DNA from: JAHFUI01 sp041485905
GTDB lineage: Bacteria; Acidobacteriota; Vicinamibacteria; Vicinamibacterales; CAVVIG01
Length of the DNA: 64,000 nucleotides
Direction: 5' to 3'
Assembly: GCA_041485905.1 (NCBI GenBank)
Contig: JBGPKK010000003.1
Location: 1-64,000, forward strand
Shown here: piece by piece, positions 51,355-60,624 of the stretch
Layout of the letters: every line of letters begins with the position of its first letter
How positions within the stretch are numbered: position 1 is the first letter of the stretch
Notes under the pieces: generated by a model
Told to the model about the DNA's origin: nothing
Database searches by the model: none
What the model saw: only the letters and a program-made list of their open reading frames with translations
Program-made: the position numbers and the translations under genes

Positions 51355-52431
51355 TCAGAACGTTCGACGAAACTCTATTCTGATGATGTTGTTGTACCAG
51401 TCCGCGGTCGTGAGCGCGTGTCCGTACCCGACGTACACAGAGCTGCCACCACCGAATGTCGCGCGGCCACCAACTTTCAGGTTGACGATGTTGATGCCGC
51501 TTGCGTTGCTCACGGCTGCCGTCTGAAATCCTCCGAGGACGTGCCAGCCGACCAGCTCAACGATCGGGCCAAACTGGAGACCATCGCCTTGGTACACCTG
51601 GAAGCTCGGGCCGACGCCGTAGTACAGAACATCTCCGGCGAACTTGTCCGGGCTTGACGTCGGCACTCCCGCCGACCCATTTGTCGGGTGGACATCGCCG
51701 ATTTCTGATTCGAGCGCGAGGCGATCTGAAAGCGCTTGGTAGTAGAGCAGCGAGGGTTCGACGCTCCAGTGGTTCGTCCCCAAACCGTTCAAGGCCTTGC
51801 CAGATGGCATCCACGCTTGGAACTGCGCCGTGAGGTGGCTGTCTTCCGACGCCAGCAGGGCCACCTTCACCCCGGCCCGCGCGTCCCCCAATCCGCTCTG
51901 ATCGGAAAAGCTCCCGCTCCCCGGCGCAAACGCCTGCGGCTGAAGCCAGCGCAGCGGAACGTCTACGAATCCGGACACGCGGTTGTGCACCGCGTATTCG
52001 CCGCGCAGGCGGAGCTCCTGAAAGTTCAAATCGGTCAGGACCGCCGGGCCAGGGCCGGCCGCGTTGGGATCGAACGCGGCGTTGGCCTGGGGCAGGCCGC
52101 GGTAGCAGCCGCACTTCGCGTAGAAGAACTCCGCGCGATCTGGAGTGTCAATGTGGAACCCGGAGTCGAATCGAACCCGCACTTGCGACTCGACCGTGCT
52201 GTCGTCGACGTACCCGACCATGCTGGGGCGTCGTCGTCCCGGGTCGGTCGGGGGCGGTGAGGGCGGCCTCCCCTGAGCGAGCGCATTCGACGCCTGCTGG
52301 GACGAAGAGGCGGAGCGGAGGGCATCGAGCCAGACGAGGGCCCCGGTCGCCGGCGCTCCGTCGGCGCTCGTTTCTTGCGCGACTGCGGTCAGGGGCCATA
52401 GAAGCACGATCACTGCGACGAGACGTTGCAT
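51355..52431 (-). CDS. Outer membrane beta-barrel protein
   Basis: A 358-residue exported protein with a signal peptide (about 1-18, cleaved after TAVAQ). Alternating hydrophobic/polar strands follow (RVRFDSGFHI, VSGFVDVPLRW, ARAGVKVALLAS, LTAQFQAWMPSG) and it ends in a C-terminal aromatic, RIEFRRTF, typical of outer membrane proteins. It resembles transporter-like barrels of the phenol-degradation (MetA) type, but a specific family is not certain. GGAGGA precedes the ATG. It may help export or uptake for the lipid cluster or be independent. Confidence 0.8.
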   Translation of the reverse strand: MQRLVAVIVLLWPLTAVAQETSADGAPATGALVWLDALRSASSSQQASNALAQGRPPSPPPTDPGRRRPSMVGYVDDSTVESQVRVRFDSGFHIDTPDRAEFFYAKCGCYRGLPQANAAFDPNAAGPGPAVLTDLNFQELRLRGEYAVHNRVSGFVDVPLRWLQPQAFAPGSGSFSDQSGLGDARAGVKVALLASEDSHLTAQFQAWMPSGKALNGLGTNHWSVEPSLLYYQALSDRLALESEIGDVHPTNGSAGVPTSSPDKFAGDVLYYGVGPSFQVYQGDGLQFGPIVELVGWHVLGGFQTAAVSNASGINIVNLKVGGRATFGGGSSVYVGYGHALTTADWYNNIIRIEFRRTF

Positions 52432-52464
52432 CGGTTCCTCCGATTCCCGGTACGGACCGGGCCG

Positions 52465-55359
52465 CTACTGGCGTTGGCTGGTTCCCGGACGCGCCTTTTG
52501 CCGAACTTTATCGGATAGCGCCGTCACCGCAGCGCGATCGCGGGGCGATAGTTCCGGGACCAGGTGTGACAGGCTATCAAGGGCGTCCTGCGCCTCGGCC
52601 GGCGATCCCGGAAGAACCCGGTTGACAAGCGCCAGGTAAACGCCGAGGGCCCGGGACAAGAGCTGGCGAGGACCTTCGGCGTCTCCAGTCTCCCTGCTCA
52701 GAGCCGCCAAGTTTACCAAAAGATCCCCGAAACGGAGTTGGAATTGCTGAAGGCGCGGCACCGTCGGATCGTTTGCGAGCTTCTCGAACAACGCGAGCGA
52801 CTCCCGGTATTCGTCTTCCGCACCGCGCGACCCCGCTGACTGCAGGATCCGGCCCAGGAGGCCGTGCGCATCCGCCTGCTCGATGCCCAGCGACGGCGCG
52901 GGGCGAGCCAGATCCTCGAGCAGGTCGATCGCCTGCGCGCTCCGCTGTCGTGCGGCATCGAAGGCTTTCCTGGTGCGGAGCAGTTCCGCGAGGTTGTTGC
53001 AGTACTGGGCGAGCTCCATCTTCGACTCTCGGTTCGTCGGGTCTGCGGCGACAATACGTTCATCGATCTCGATCGCGCGCGTGAAGAGCGGCTCGACCTC
53101 AGCGGCGCGACGATCGTCCTGCGCGAGCAGGCTCGCGAGATTGTTGTAGGCCCGCGCCAGTTCCTGGAAGGGCAGCGAATCGGTGGTCTTGCCGGCCAGC
53201 GAATCCAGAAGCCGAATCGATTCGCGGAAGTCCGACTCGGCGCGCTGGAAGTCCGCATCGCCTGGAGTGGCGCTGGAAGCGCGAAGGATGCCCCGGTTGT
53301 ACAGGGTGCGCGCCAGCTCTTCCTGGTATTTCGCGTTCCGTGGGCTGTCTCGAACCAGCTGTTGCTGCCGAAGCAAGGCGCTGTCGTAGGCCCTTCCCGC
53401 GTCGGCCGCACGGCCGCTCATCGGCCTGAGCGTCTCGCCCAGCCAGTTCTGGACGTCCGCCAGGGCTTCGCGGTACTCGGCCGTGCGAGGAGAGAGGGCG
53501 ACGAGGCTTTCGAACGCGGCGATCGCCTGCCGGTATTCCTCCGCCGCGTTGTCGACCTTCGCGAGCATGCGGCTGATGTGGCCCAGCCGGAGGTGGGCGA
53601 AAGCCAGGTCCCTGCGAATGTCCTCGCCGCTCGGCTTCTGCTGCATCAACGCGACGTAGAAGCGTTCCGCCCTGTTCAGCAACTCCCGGCGGAACTCCTC
53701 CATCTGGGGCACGTCCGCGCCGATGCGCGCCGGATCGCGATCCGAGGCCGCCAACGTCTGGTCGACCGCGTTTCGGGCCAGCTGGAAGTTGATTTCAGCT
53801 CGCGAACTCTCTCTGGACGCCACGTAAGCGAGAGAGGCCGTGGCGATGAGCAGCGTTCCGAGAACGCCGGCCGCCCACTGCGCGCGCCGGAGCTTGGTCT
53901 TTCGCTCCTTCTCGACAGCTGCCTCGACGCGCTGGCGCTCTCGCTCGCTTCGGAGCAGGAAGTCCATCGCGCGATCCAACGACTCGCCGTACCGCTTCGC
54001 CCACGCGGGCGTCGGGTGATTCTCGTCTCTCCAGCGCAATGCGAGTTCGAGCTCGGGATCGCGCCACAGCCCTGCCGTGCCTTCCTCGCACCACCGGGCG
54101 GCCTCCGACAGGCGCACGTAGAAGGCCGCGGCCGTTTGTTCCTCCTCCGCCCACGCCATCAGACGCGACCAGCACCGCATCAAGCTTTCGTGCGACAGAT
54201 CGATGATCGCTCGCGAGCTGAGCGGCTTGCCTGGGGGGGGCATCAGGAAGCTGCGGCCCCGGGCCCGGAAGATCTCGACGACGCGGATGACCTCGGTTTG
54301 ATCGATGTCGCAGATCGCGGCAAGCTCGGCGATCGACGTGGGCCGCCTGACACCGCGCTGATCCGAGAAGCTGTCGGTCAGCGCCTTGAAGATCTGCTCG
54401 GCGATCCCTTGCTTGGCTTCGGCGGCGGACTCGGCGTACGCCTCTTCGGCGTGCATCGAGAGGCAGTTGCGCAACGTGCCGACTTCTTCGTAGTCGACGA
54501 CGTCGATCGGCTCGCCGGGCTGTGCCCGCCGTTCCCAGTGCTCCCAGGTTCGCATCAACGCGTGCTGCAGGACCGGAAGCTGGTCCTGATCGGCACCAAG
54601 ATCGTTGAGCATGCGGACCACAAGGCGCGGTGCAATCGTGGCGCCGCCGACCGCCACCGGTCCGGTCATGGCCGATCGCAGCTCGTCGCGCGTCATGCGG
54701 GGCACGAGGTACTGGCCGGCGTTGACCGCTTCGGGGAGCCCGATGAACTCCGTGCAGTCGCCGATGAAATCGGACCGCATGGTCAAGACGGCGTAAATTG
54801 GAATCTCGTTCTGTCTGGTGGCCTCGAGCAGCAGCTTGACGAAGGCCGCCGCCTCGTCTCTCGAATTTTCGAACTGCCGACTCCGGTGGAAGCGAAACAG
54901 CTCCTCGAACTGATCGACGACGACCAGGAGGTTGTCGTCGCGCGGAATTTGTGCCTGCCGGACGAGGTCGACAAGCCCGAGCGTGCTGCGGCGGAGCGTG
55001 GCGTCGAACAGCACCGCGTTCGTGCTGGCCAGGTCATCGTCGACTGCGAGGACACCGGGGGCGTCGAGCGCGGCGGCCAGATGGGAGATCGGATCCTCGC
55101 CTGGTCGAAACATCGCCACGCGCCAGCTGGTGCCCGCCCGGGCCATGAAGCCGCTGTGCAGGGATGGAATCAGCCCCGAGCGGACGAGAGACGACTTGCC
55201 GCTGCCCGAGGTGCCGACGACCGAGACGAACCGCGTCATCCGCAGGCGCCGAACCAGATCGTCGGTTTCCTTCTCGCGTCCGAAGAAGAGATGGTCTTCG
55301 TCCGGCTCGAACGGGCGCAGTCCGGGAAAAGGATTGAAGAGCGCGCCGGTCGGACTCAC
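52465..55359 (-). CDS. nSTAND1-type NTPase with TM helix and TPR repeats
   Basis: A 964-residue STAND signalling protein. It opens with NPFPGLRPFEPDEDHLFFGR, the nSTAND1 entry motif. The P-loop is GTSGSGKS (49-56) and Walker B is LLVVVDQFEELF (144-155). The NTPase and winged-helix region runs to about 450. A charged coiled segment and one transmembrane helix (about 495-514) follow, then TPR-like repeats from about 560 to 940. STAND proteins oligomerise on sensing a ligand. The GTG start overlaps the TIR gene stop (GTGA), so the two are translationally coupled. Confidence 0.92.
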   Translation of the reverse strand: MSPTGALFNPFPGLRPFEPDEDHLFFGREKETDDLVRRLRMTRFVSVVGTSGSGKSSLVRSGLIPSLHSGFMARAGTSWRVAMFRPGEDPISHLAAALDAPGVLAVDDDLASTNAVLFDATLRRSTLGLVDLVRQAQIPRDDNLLVVVDQFEELFRFHRSRQFENSRDEAAAFVKLLLEATRQNEIPIYAVLTMRSDFIGDCTEFIGLPEAVNAGQYLVPRMTRDELRSAMTGPVAVGGATIAPRLVVRMLNDLGADQDQLPVLQHALMRTWEHWERRAQPGEPIDVVDYEEVGTLRNCLSMHAEEAYAESAAEAKQGIAEQIFKALTDSFSDQRGVRRPTSIAELAAICDIDQTEVIRVVEIFRARGRSFLMPPPGKPLSSRAIIDLSHESLMRCWSRLMAWAEEEQTAAAFYVRLSEAARWCEEGTAGLWRDPELELALRWRDENHPTPAWAKRYGESLDRAMDFLLRSERERQRVEAAVEKERKTKLRRAQWAAGVLGTLLIATASLAYVASRESSRAEINFQLARNAVDQTLAASDRDPARIGADVPQMEEFRRELLNRAERFYVALMQQKPSGEDIRRDLAFAHLRLGHISRMLAKVDNAAEEYRQAIAAFESLVALSPRTAEYREALADVQNWLGETLRPMSGRAADAGRAYDSALLRQQQLVRDSPRNAKYQEELARTLYNRGILRASSATPGDADFQRAESDFRESIRLLDSLAGKTTDSLPFQELARAYNNLASLLAQDDRRAAEVEPLFTRAIEIDERIVAADPTNRESKMELAQYCNNLAELLRTRKAFDAARQRSAQAIDLLEDLARPAPSLGIEQADAHGLLGRILQSAGSRGAEDEYRESLALFEKLANDPTVPRLQQFQLRFGDLLVNLAALSRETGDAEGPRQLLSRALGVYLALVNRVLPGSPAEAQDALDSLSHLVPELSPRDRAAVTALSDKVRQKARPGTSQRQ

Positions 55360-56852
55360 CCCTGGCCTCCCAGGAGGGTCCCTTTCAGGCGGGAGACCAG
55401 CGGCCGCAGGGGATCGAGCGAAAACCCTTCGAACTGGGGAATGACCAGAGCTTCATGAGTGCGAAACCGTTCCTTCTCCGCGGTCCGCGGGGCGATGACG
55501 GCGATGCCGACAACCGGTCGCGGCTTGGTCCGGCCGAGGCCGGCCGCCTTCTGGATCTCGCGCAGCTTGCGCCGCAGCCAGATCTCGCTCGCGGTTCCGT
55601 AAAACAGCAGCACGCCGTCGCAGGTCGACAGGTTTTCGTCGTGGAACTCCCGGATCTCGGCTTCGTCGCCCTCGAAGGCCGGTCGAATGGTCTCCAGATG
55701 CTCCTCAAACAGCGCGTCCGCCCACGCGGAGACTTGCTGTTCGTCGCGCTGGTCGTAGACCAAATACAGCCGAGGCAAATCGCCGGACACCGCAGCAACG
55801 CTGGTCTCGACGGTCGGTTCCAGCGGCCGCTTCAGCTGATCGTGAATGACCGTCGTCAGGTCTTCCAGAAACGTCTCGAGCAGGTCCGCGCCCTGGTGAG
55901 CCCGCGGATCGAGGCGGAGTCGATCGATGACCTGTCGCTGCCGCGGATCGGTCACGTCGAGCCCGGGAGGGATCCACAGGATTCGCGAGAACTTCCCCGC
56001 CTCGCCCCGTTCGATGGCGAGTTCGTTCTGAATCTCGATGAGCGACTCCAGGGCGCCTTCCGGGACCAAGCTGTAGTGTTTGCCGATGAGGTGGACTGAC
56101 ATCCGACAGCGCGCCAGATTTTCACGAACCGTCGCCTTCAGGTCGGAGTCGACCGGCGGCAGCGCCGCCTCCGGGAAAACCGTGTAGCCGTGCTGCAGCA
56201 GGTCGCGCCTGATCGCTTCGCGCTGCTCTCTCAAATCACTCGTGGTCTCCGCAAGAAATACCCCGCCTTTTCCGACTTCGGTTGGCGCCGTCGTCCCTGG
56301 CGGGCTTTCCAGCTTCTCGAGCAGCGCGCAGATGTCATGGGCCAGGTCGTCGAGCTTGATCCAGAAGTCGCGTTGCGCGGACGGTCCGAACACCTCGTCG
56401 AGCTCTCGGATTTTTCCGGTCTCGGGATCGATCTTGTAGAACTCGTATCCGAGCAACGGTCGCAGTTGGGCGGGCGTGCTGTCGAGCGGGATCGGCGTCT
56501 TCAGGACCTTGAAGATTCGTGCCTTGCCGGCCACGGTGAGGCCGCCCTGTCGCTCGGCAGCCGTCCAAAACTCTGAGAGCTCGCGCAGCGTCCACTCCGA
56601 CTTGATGTAACGCGGCGAGACAACCGACACGAGGACGGCCACGCGCGCCAGTCGTGCGACCAGGGTCTCGGCAAAGAAATCGTTACCCTGCAGTTTGGGA
56701 TCGCGCCAGATGTGCGGCGACTTGCCCAGCAGCTGCGCAACCCGGACTTCCAGGGCGCGATGCAGGTTTGAAACCCATCCTTTCTGTCCCTCGACCAGCT
56801 CGACGTTGTCCAGGTGGGCGTAGCTGATGAAGGCATCACCCTCAAAGTCCAT
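55356..56852 (-). CDS. TIR-domain protein with two further TIR/SLOG-like domains
   Basis: A 498-residue protein. The N-terminal TIR domain (about 1-150) has GDAFISYAHLDN, IWRDPKLQGND and VSPRYIKSEWTLREL, where the conserved W-xx-EL helix carries the probable NADase Glu (E91). A second domain (about 195-360) begins GGVFLAETTSDLREQREAI, like DUF4062/TIR-like folds. A third (about 365-480), PRLYLVYDQRDEQQVSAWA...DGVLLFYGTAS, is again TIR-like. GAGGGG before the ATG sets the start. It is the first gene of a two-gene unit with the nSTAND1 protein and is divergent from a nucleotidyl cyclase. An effector role is inferred. Confidence 0.88.
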   Translation of the reverse strand: MDFEGDAFISYAHLDNVELVEGQKGWVSNLHRALEVRVAQLLGKSPHIWRDPKLQGNDFFAETLVARLARVAVLVSVVSPRYIKSEWTLRELSEFWTAAERQGGLTVAGKARIFKVLKTPIPLDSTPAQLRPLLGYEFYKIDPETGKIRELDEVFGPSAQRDFWIKLDDLAHDICALLEKLESPPGTTAPTEVGKGGVFLAETTSDLREQREAIRRDLLQHGYTVFPEAALPPVDSDLKATVRENLARCRMSVHLIGKHYSLVPEGALESLIEIQNELAIERGEAGKFSRILWIPPGLDVTDPRQRQVIDRLRLDPRAHQGADLLETFLEDLTTVIHDQLKRPLEPTVETSVAAVSGDLPRLYLVYDQRDEQQVSAWADALFEEHLETIRPAFEGDEAEIREFHDENLSTCDGVLLFYGTASEIWLRRKLREIQKAAGLGRTKPRPVVGIAVIAPRTAEKERFRTHEALVIPQFEGFSLDPLRPLVSRLKGTLLGGQG

Positions 56853-57001
56853 GCGCGGTTCCCCTCTGGGGTGCTGATTGGAGCGAGCCTCAAAAACCAA
56901 GTTTAGGCTAGGCCAAAAGCAGGGACCTGTCCAGCGCGCGGCCGTGGGCCGCGGCTCGGGTTGACCGGCGGTCGGCCGACGCGCCAAGATCAGGGCCTCC
57001 T

Positions 57002-58918
57002 GTGGACGAGCCCACTCAACTCACCGCAACCGCGTTCCAACGGGCCGGCCAGGAGCTGCTCCAGCGAAGCGAGCCGCTCGCGGCCTACGACGCGCTCGCC
57101 GACGGTCTCCGACAGTTTCCCGGCGATGTCCGCTTGCGACAGTTAACGGCGCTCGCGCTGGCGCGATCCGGAGCGAGCCAACTCGCGAGCCCGATCCTGC
57201 ATGAGCTGCTGCGCGAGGGGCACGAGGACGAAGAAACGCTCGGTCTTCTCGCGCGGACCCACAAGGATCTCTGGGCGGCCAGTATTGACGCCTCGGAGCG
57301 ACGCCGGCATCTCGAGCAGGCGTCTCACTTCTACCTGGTGGCCCACCGCGCGTTCGGCGGGATCTGGAGCGGGATCAATGCGGCGACGATGGCGCTGCTG
57401 CTCGGTGATGCGCAGACCGCCACGGCGCTCGCCCTGAGCGTCCGCGAGCAGTGCCGGTTGAATCTACGCGCCGATCCGAGTGCGGGCGACGACTACTGGA
57501 CGGTCGCGACGCTGGGTGAGGCGGCCCTCATTCTGCAGGATTGGCCCCAGGCGGAAGACTGGTACGCGCGCGCGTCCGCGCTTGGCGCCACCCATCTGGG
57601 CGACCTGGCGTCCACCCGCCGCAACGCCCGTCTGATCCTCTGCCACCTCCAGGCCGGCGGCGCCCGCATCGAAGCCTGTCTGCGAATTCCGAACGTCGTT
57701 CTGTGCGCGGGTCACCTCATCGACCGTCCTGATCGGACCGAGCCCCGGTTCCCGCCCGAGCTCGAGCCGGCCGTGCGCTCGGCGATTGGTGACCGGCTTC
57801 GAGAGGTGGGCGTCGGGTTCGGATACGCGTCGGCGGCCTGTGGCGCCGACATCCTGTTCCTCGAGAGCGTGCTCGAGTTGGGCGGCGAAGCCCACGTCAT
57901 TCTCCCCTATGATCGCGAACGGTTTGTCGAGGACAGCGTCGATCTCGGTCCCGGGACCGACTGGATCGGACGATTCGAGCGTGTCCTTGCCGGGGCGCAT
58001 GACGTGCACACCGCGTCGCATCATCGCATGGGCACCGGTGGCGTCTCTTACGAATACGGATTTCTGCTGATGGATGGGGCCGCCGCTCTTCGGGCGGATG
58101 AGCTGGACACGGAGCTCGTGTGTCTCGCTGTGTGGGACGGCAAACCTGGCGACGCGGTGGGCGGAACGGCAACTGCGGTCGCGCGGTGGCGGCGGGCGCG
58201 CCGCCGCGTCGAGGTCATCGACCTTGCCGAGATCATGCGGCGCCAGACGCCGTTGATCATCGCGCCCCAGAGCGCTACCCCCGCGCCGGACGCGGACACC
58301 GACGCGGGTGTGGCGCCGGGACCGCGCGCGACTGCTTCAAACGACGCTGGGCCCGTTTGCGAGCCCGAGATCGTCGGTCTGCTGTTCGCCGACGCTCGGG
58401 GCTTCAGCAAGCTGACCGACGCGGACATCCCGATCTTCGTCGAGCATTACCTCAGCATCGTGGTACGTAAGCTGGAGGCAGTCGAGCAAGAGCCCCTCTT
58501 GAGGAACACGTGGGGCGATGGTCTGTATCTCGCGTTCCGGAACGTGCGCGATGCCGGAATCTTCGCGCTCGACTTGTGTGAAGCCGTTCGAGACACTGAC
58601 TGGCAGGCAAAGGGGCTCTCGACCGATCTGAGCCTGCGGATCGGTCTTCACGCCGGGCCTGCGTATTCATGCATCGATCCGGTCACCGGCCGTCCCAATA
58701 TCTTCGGCGCTCACGTGAGCCAGGCCGCCCGCATTGAACCGATCACACCGCCCGGTCACGTGTACGCAAGCGGCGCGTTCGCTGCGCTCGCGCGCGCGGA
58801 CGAAGTGCGGGAGTTCGTGTGTGCCTACGTCGGTCGGACGCCGCTCGCCAAGAGCTATGGTGCATTCCCGACCTACGTCCTTCATCGTCGGAGGGAGCCG
58901 GCCCGTGAGCGCCCGTGA
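57002..58918 (+). CDS. TPR - SLOG-like - class III nucleotidyl cyclase protein
   Basis: A 638-residue signalling protein. Residues 1-220 are TPR-like helices. About 228-410 form a Rossmann-like domain (VVLCAGHLIDRP, FGYASAACGADILFLESVL, AHVILPYDRERF), similar to SLOG/TIR-like nucleotide-binding domains. About 455-632 are a class III cyclase: VGLLFADARGFSKLTD with metal Asp D464, RNTWGDGLYLAF with D506, LRIGLHAGP and HVSQAARIEP with R577. The usual Lys/Asp adenine-recognition positions appear to be Asn502 and Asn566. It is divergent from the TIR/nSTAND1 pair and followed by an MBL gene. The start is GTG. Confidence 0.88.
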   Translation: MDEPTQLTATAFQRAGQELLQRSEPLAAYDALADGLRQFPGDVRLRQLTALALARSGASQLASPILHELLREGHEDEETLGLLARTHKDLWAASIDASERRRHLEQASHFYLVAHRAFGGIWSGINAATMALLLGDAQTATALALSVREQCRLNLRADPSAGDDYWTVATLGEAALILQDWPQAEDWYARASALGATHLGDLASTRRNARLILCHLQAGGARIEACLRIPNVVLCAGHLIDRPDRTEPRFPPELEPAVRSAIGDRLREVGVGFGYASAACGADILFLESVLELGGEAHVILPYDRERFVEDSVDLGPGTDWIGRFERVLAGAHDVHTASHHRMGTGGVSYEYGFLLMDGAAALRADELDTELVCLAVWDGKPGDAVGGTATAVARWRRARRRVEVIDLAEIMRRQTPLIIAPQSATPAPDADTDAGVAPGPRATASNDAGPVCEPEIVGLLFADARGFSKLTDADIPIFVEHYLSIVVRKLEAVEQEPLLRNTWGDGLYLAFRNVRDAGIFALDLCEAVRDTDWQAKGLSTDLSLRIGLHAGPAYSCIDPVTGRPNIFGAHVSQAARIEPITPPGHVYASGAFAALARADEVREFVCAYVGRTPLAKSYGAFPTYVLHRRREPARERP

Positions 58919-59033
58919 GGCTGCGATCTGAACGTCGCGGGCCGTGCACTGTTCGCCCGACGTTTGACGCCGGCCGTGGATCGCCGCCGCGGTGCCAGCT
59001 CGGTGCCGCAAGGTGCTGGAAGGAAAACAACGT

Positions 59034-59837
59034 ATGCGCGTCACGTTCTGGGGAGTTCGCGGATCCGTGCCCTGGGCAACCCCGTCGTCGATTGGCCACG
59101 GTTGCAATACGCCCTGCATCGAGCTGCAGGCCGATTCAGGGGATCACCTGGTGCTGGACGCCGGATCAGGCATCATGGGTCTGGGCAAGAGGCTGGAGGA
59201 GGTCACCCGGCCGATTCCGGTGTTGCTGACCCATTACCACTGGGACCACCTGCAGGGTCTGCCGTTTTTCGAACCGCTGCATCAGCCGCGCTCAGCCGTA
59301 ACGTTGTGGACGCCTTGTCTGGAAGGGTACAGCGCCGCGTGGATCACGACGATCTTCCAGTCACAGTTTTTTCCCGTCCCGTTCGATCAGTTACCGGCGC
59401 GGCCGAAATTTGAGGCGGTTCAGCCAGGCCGGCTGAACGTGGAGTGCTTCGAGGTGCGCGCGATCTCCCTCAACCATCCAGGCGGCGCGTTCGCGTACCG
59501 CATTCGCGGCACGGACGGCGATCTTGTATACGCGACCGACCACGAGTTGGGCGTCGACGCCTTCGACGACCCACTGCGCGAGTTCATCGCAGGAGCGCGC
59601 GCCGTGATCTTCGATGCGCACTTCAGGCCGGACGAAATAGCCGCTCACCGAGGTTGGGGCCACAGCACGTGGGAGGATGCCGCCAGGTTCAGCGCCGCTG
59701 CGAAGGTCGGACGGCTCTGGCTGTTTCATCACAAACCTGGACGCACCGACGCGGAGCTGACCGAGATCGAAAGCGACGCCCGGACAATCTTTGCGGCCAC
59801 CGATGCGGCGTCCGAGGGCGACAGCTTCGACATCTGA
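59034..59837 (+). CDS. MBL-fold metallo-hydrolase (phosphodiesterase-like)
   Basis: A 267-residue metallo-beta-lactamase-fold enzyme. The entry WGVRGSVPW...GHGCNTPCIEL is typical of the cyclic-nucleotide phosphodiesterase/PhnP-like branch. Metal ligands H67, H69, D71 and H72 lie in LTHYHWDHLQGL, with further ligands in SLNHPG, YATDHEL and WLFHHKP. AAGGAAAA precedes the ATG. It follows the cyclase gene by 115 bp on the same strand, so it may degrade the nucleotide made by the cyclase. Phage anti-Pycsar Apyc1 enzymes are MBL phosphodiesterases of this general type. Confidence 0.9.
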   Translation: MRVTFWGVRGSVPWATPSSIGHGCNTPCIELQADSGDHLVLDAGSGIMGLGKRLEEVTRPIPVLLTHYHWDHLQGLPFFEPLHQPRSAVTLWTPCLEGYSAAWITTIFQSQFFPVPFDQLPARPKFEAVQPGRLNVECFEVRAISLNHPGGAFAYRIRGTDGDLVYATDHELGVDAFDDPLREFIAGARAVIFDAHFRPDEIAAHRGWGHSTWEDAARFSAAAKVGRLWLFHHKPGRTDAELTEIESDARTIFAATDAASEGDSFDI

Positions 59838-59965
59838 CCTTCGAGCACCAACGCCTCCAGCTCGGGGGCGGGTACCGAACTCCTGCGTCACCTGATGAGT
59901 TCGTCGGCGTGACTCCTCCGAGAGGCGCGATCGGATCATGGACGCCTCCGCGAAGCCGATCGTCC

Positions 59966-59993
59966 TTGACAACCGCTCAGAGGCAAGGATAAT
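59966..59993 (+). promoter_or_regulatory. Sigma-70-type promoter for the 60.1-kb membrane gene
   Basis: TTGACA (59966-59971, consensus) and GATAAT (59988-59993) are separated by 16 bp. Transcription would start near 60000, about 90 bases before GTG 60090. Confidence 0.6.
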
Positions 59994-60089
59994 CGGCGCT
60001 GAGTGTCGTGCACGCTGTTGGTCACGGCGCTATCGTCCGACATCCGCAGACGGCGGATGCGGCCGCTGCCGCAACAGAAGGAGACTGGT

Positions 60090-60494
60090 GTGAGCACGCT
60101 CACCGGCTTGATCGATCGACCACCTCTCCTGCTGCGCCGCGCGCTCCTCGCCGACGCTGTGGCCAGTGGCGGCGTCGGCCTCTTGATGATCGCCGGTGCC
60201 GTTCCGCTCGAAGGGCTGCTGGGGATACCGGCGGCGCTGCTGCGCGGGGCTGGCCTCTTTCTGGTGGTCTACGTGGCCTTCGTCGTCTATGTGGGCACGC
60301 GCACCACCATTTCGGCGCCGGGCGTGTGGACGGTCGTCGCCGCCAACGCACTATGGGCGGCCGGCAGCGTTCTGCTGCTGATCTCTGGATGGATCCAGGC
60401 GACTGCGCTCGGCTTCGCTTTCGTTCTCGCCCAGGCACTGGTCGTCGCGCTGTTGGGCGGGTTGGAGTACAGTGGCCTGAGGGCGACGGCTTAG
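60090..60494 (+). CDS. Small integral membrane protein
   Basis: A 134-residue protein with four hydrophobic helices (about 18-40, 44-66, 76-97 and 101-124). The start is GTG, with AAGGAGA 5 bp upstream and a clear promoter before it. It has no charged or catalytic motif. The function is unknown. Confidence 0.75.
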   Translation: MSTLTGLIDRPPLLLRRALLADAVASGGVGLLMIAGAVPLEGLLGIPAALLRGAGLFLVVYVAFVVYVGTRTTISAPGVWTVVAANALWAAGSVLLLISGWIQATALGFAFVLAQALVVALLGGLEYSGLRATA

Positions 60495-60624
60495 AATCGG
60501 AGAACGCGGGTCAGCTTCATCACGAACCGGCGATTCAGCGCGTCCCGAAACCTGCGACTCCCAGGTCGCGCCCCTTCGCGTACACGACAGAGATCGCTGC
60601 CGGAGCTCACAGCGTACCGCTATC

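Noticed and set aside
52864..55458. Plus-strand open frame of about 860 codons opposite the nSTAND1 gene
   Set aside because: It mirrors the codons of the nSTAND1-TPR gene, which has unambiguous P-loop and Walker B motifs; no independent domain is visible.
52465..59837. CBASS or canonical Pycsar system
   Set aside because: There is no CD-NTase gene, and the TIR protein lacks a cyclic-nucleotide-binding domain, so neither label fits the evidence.
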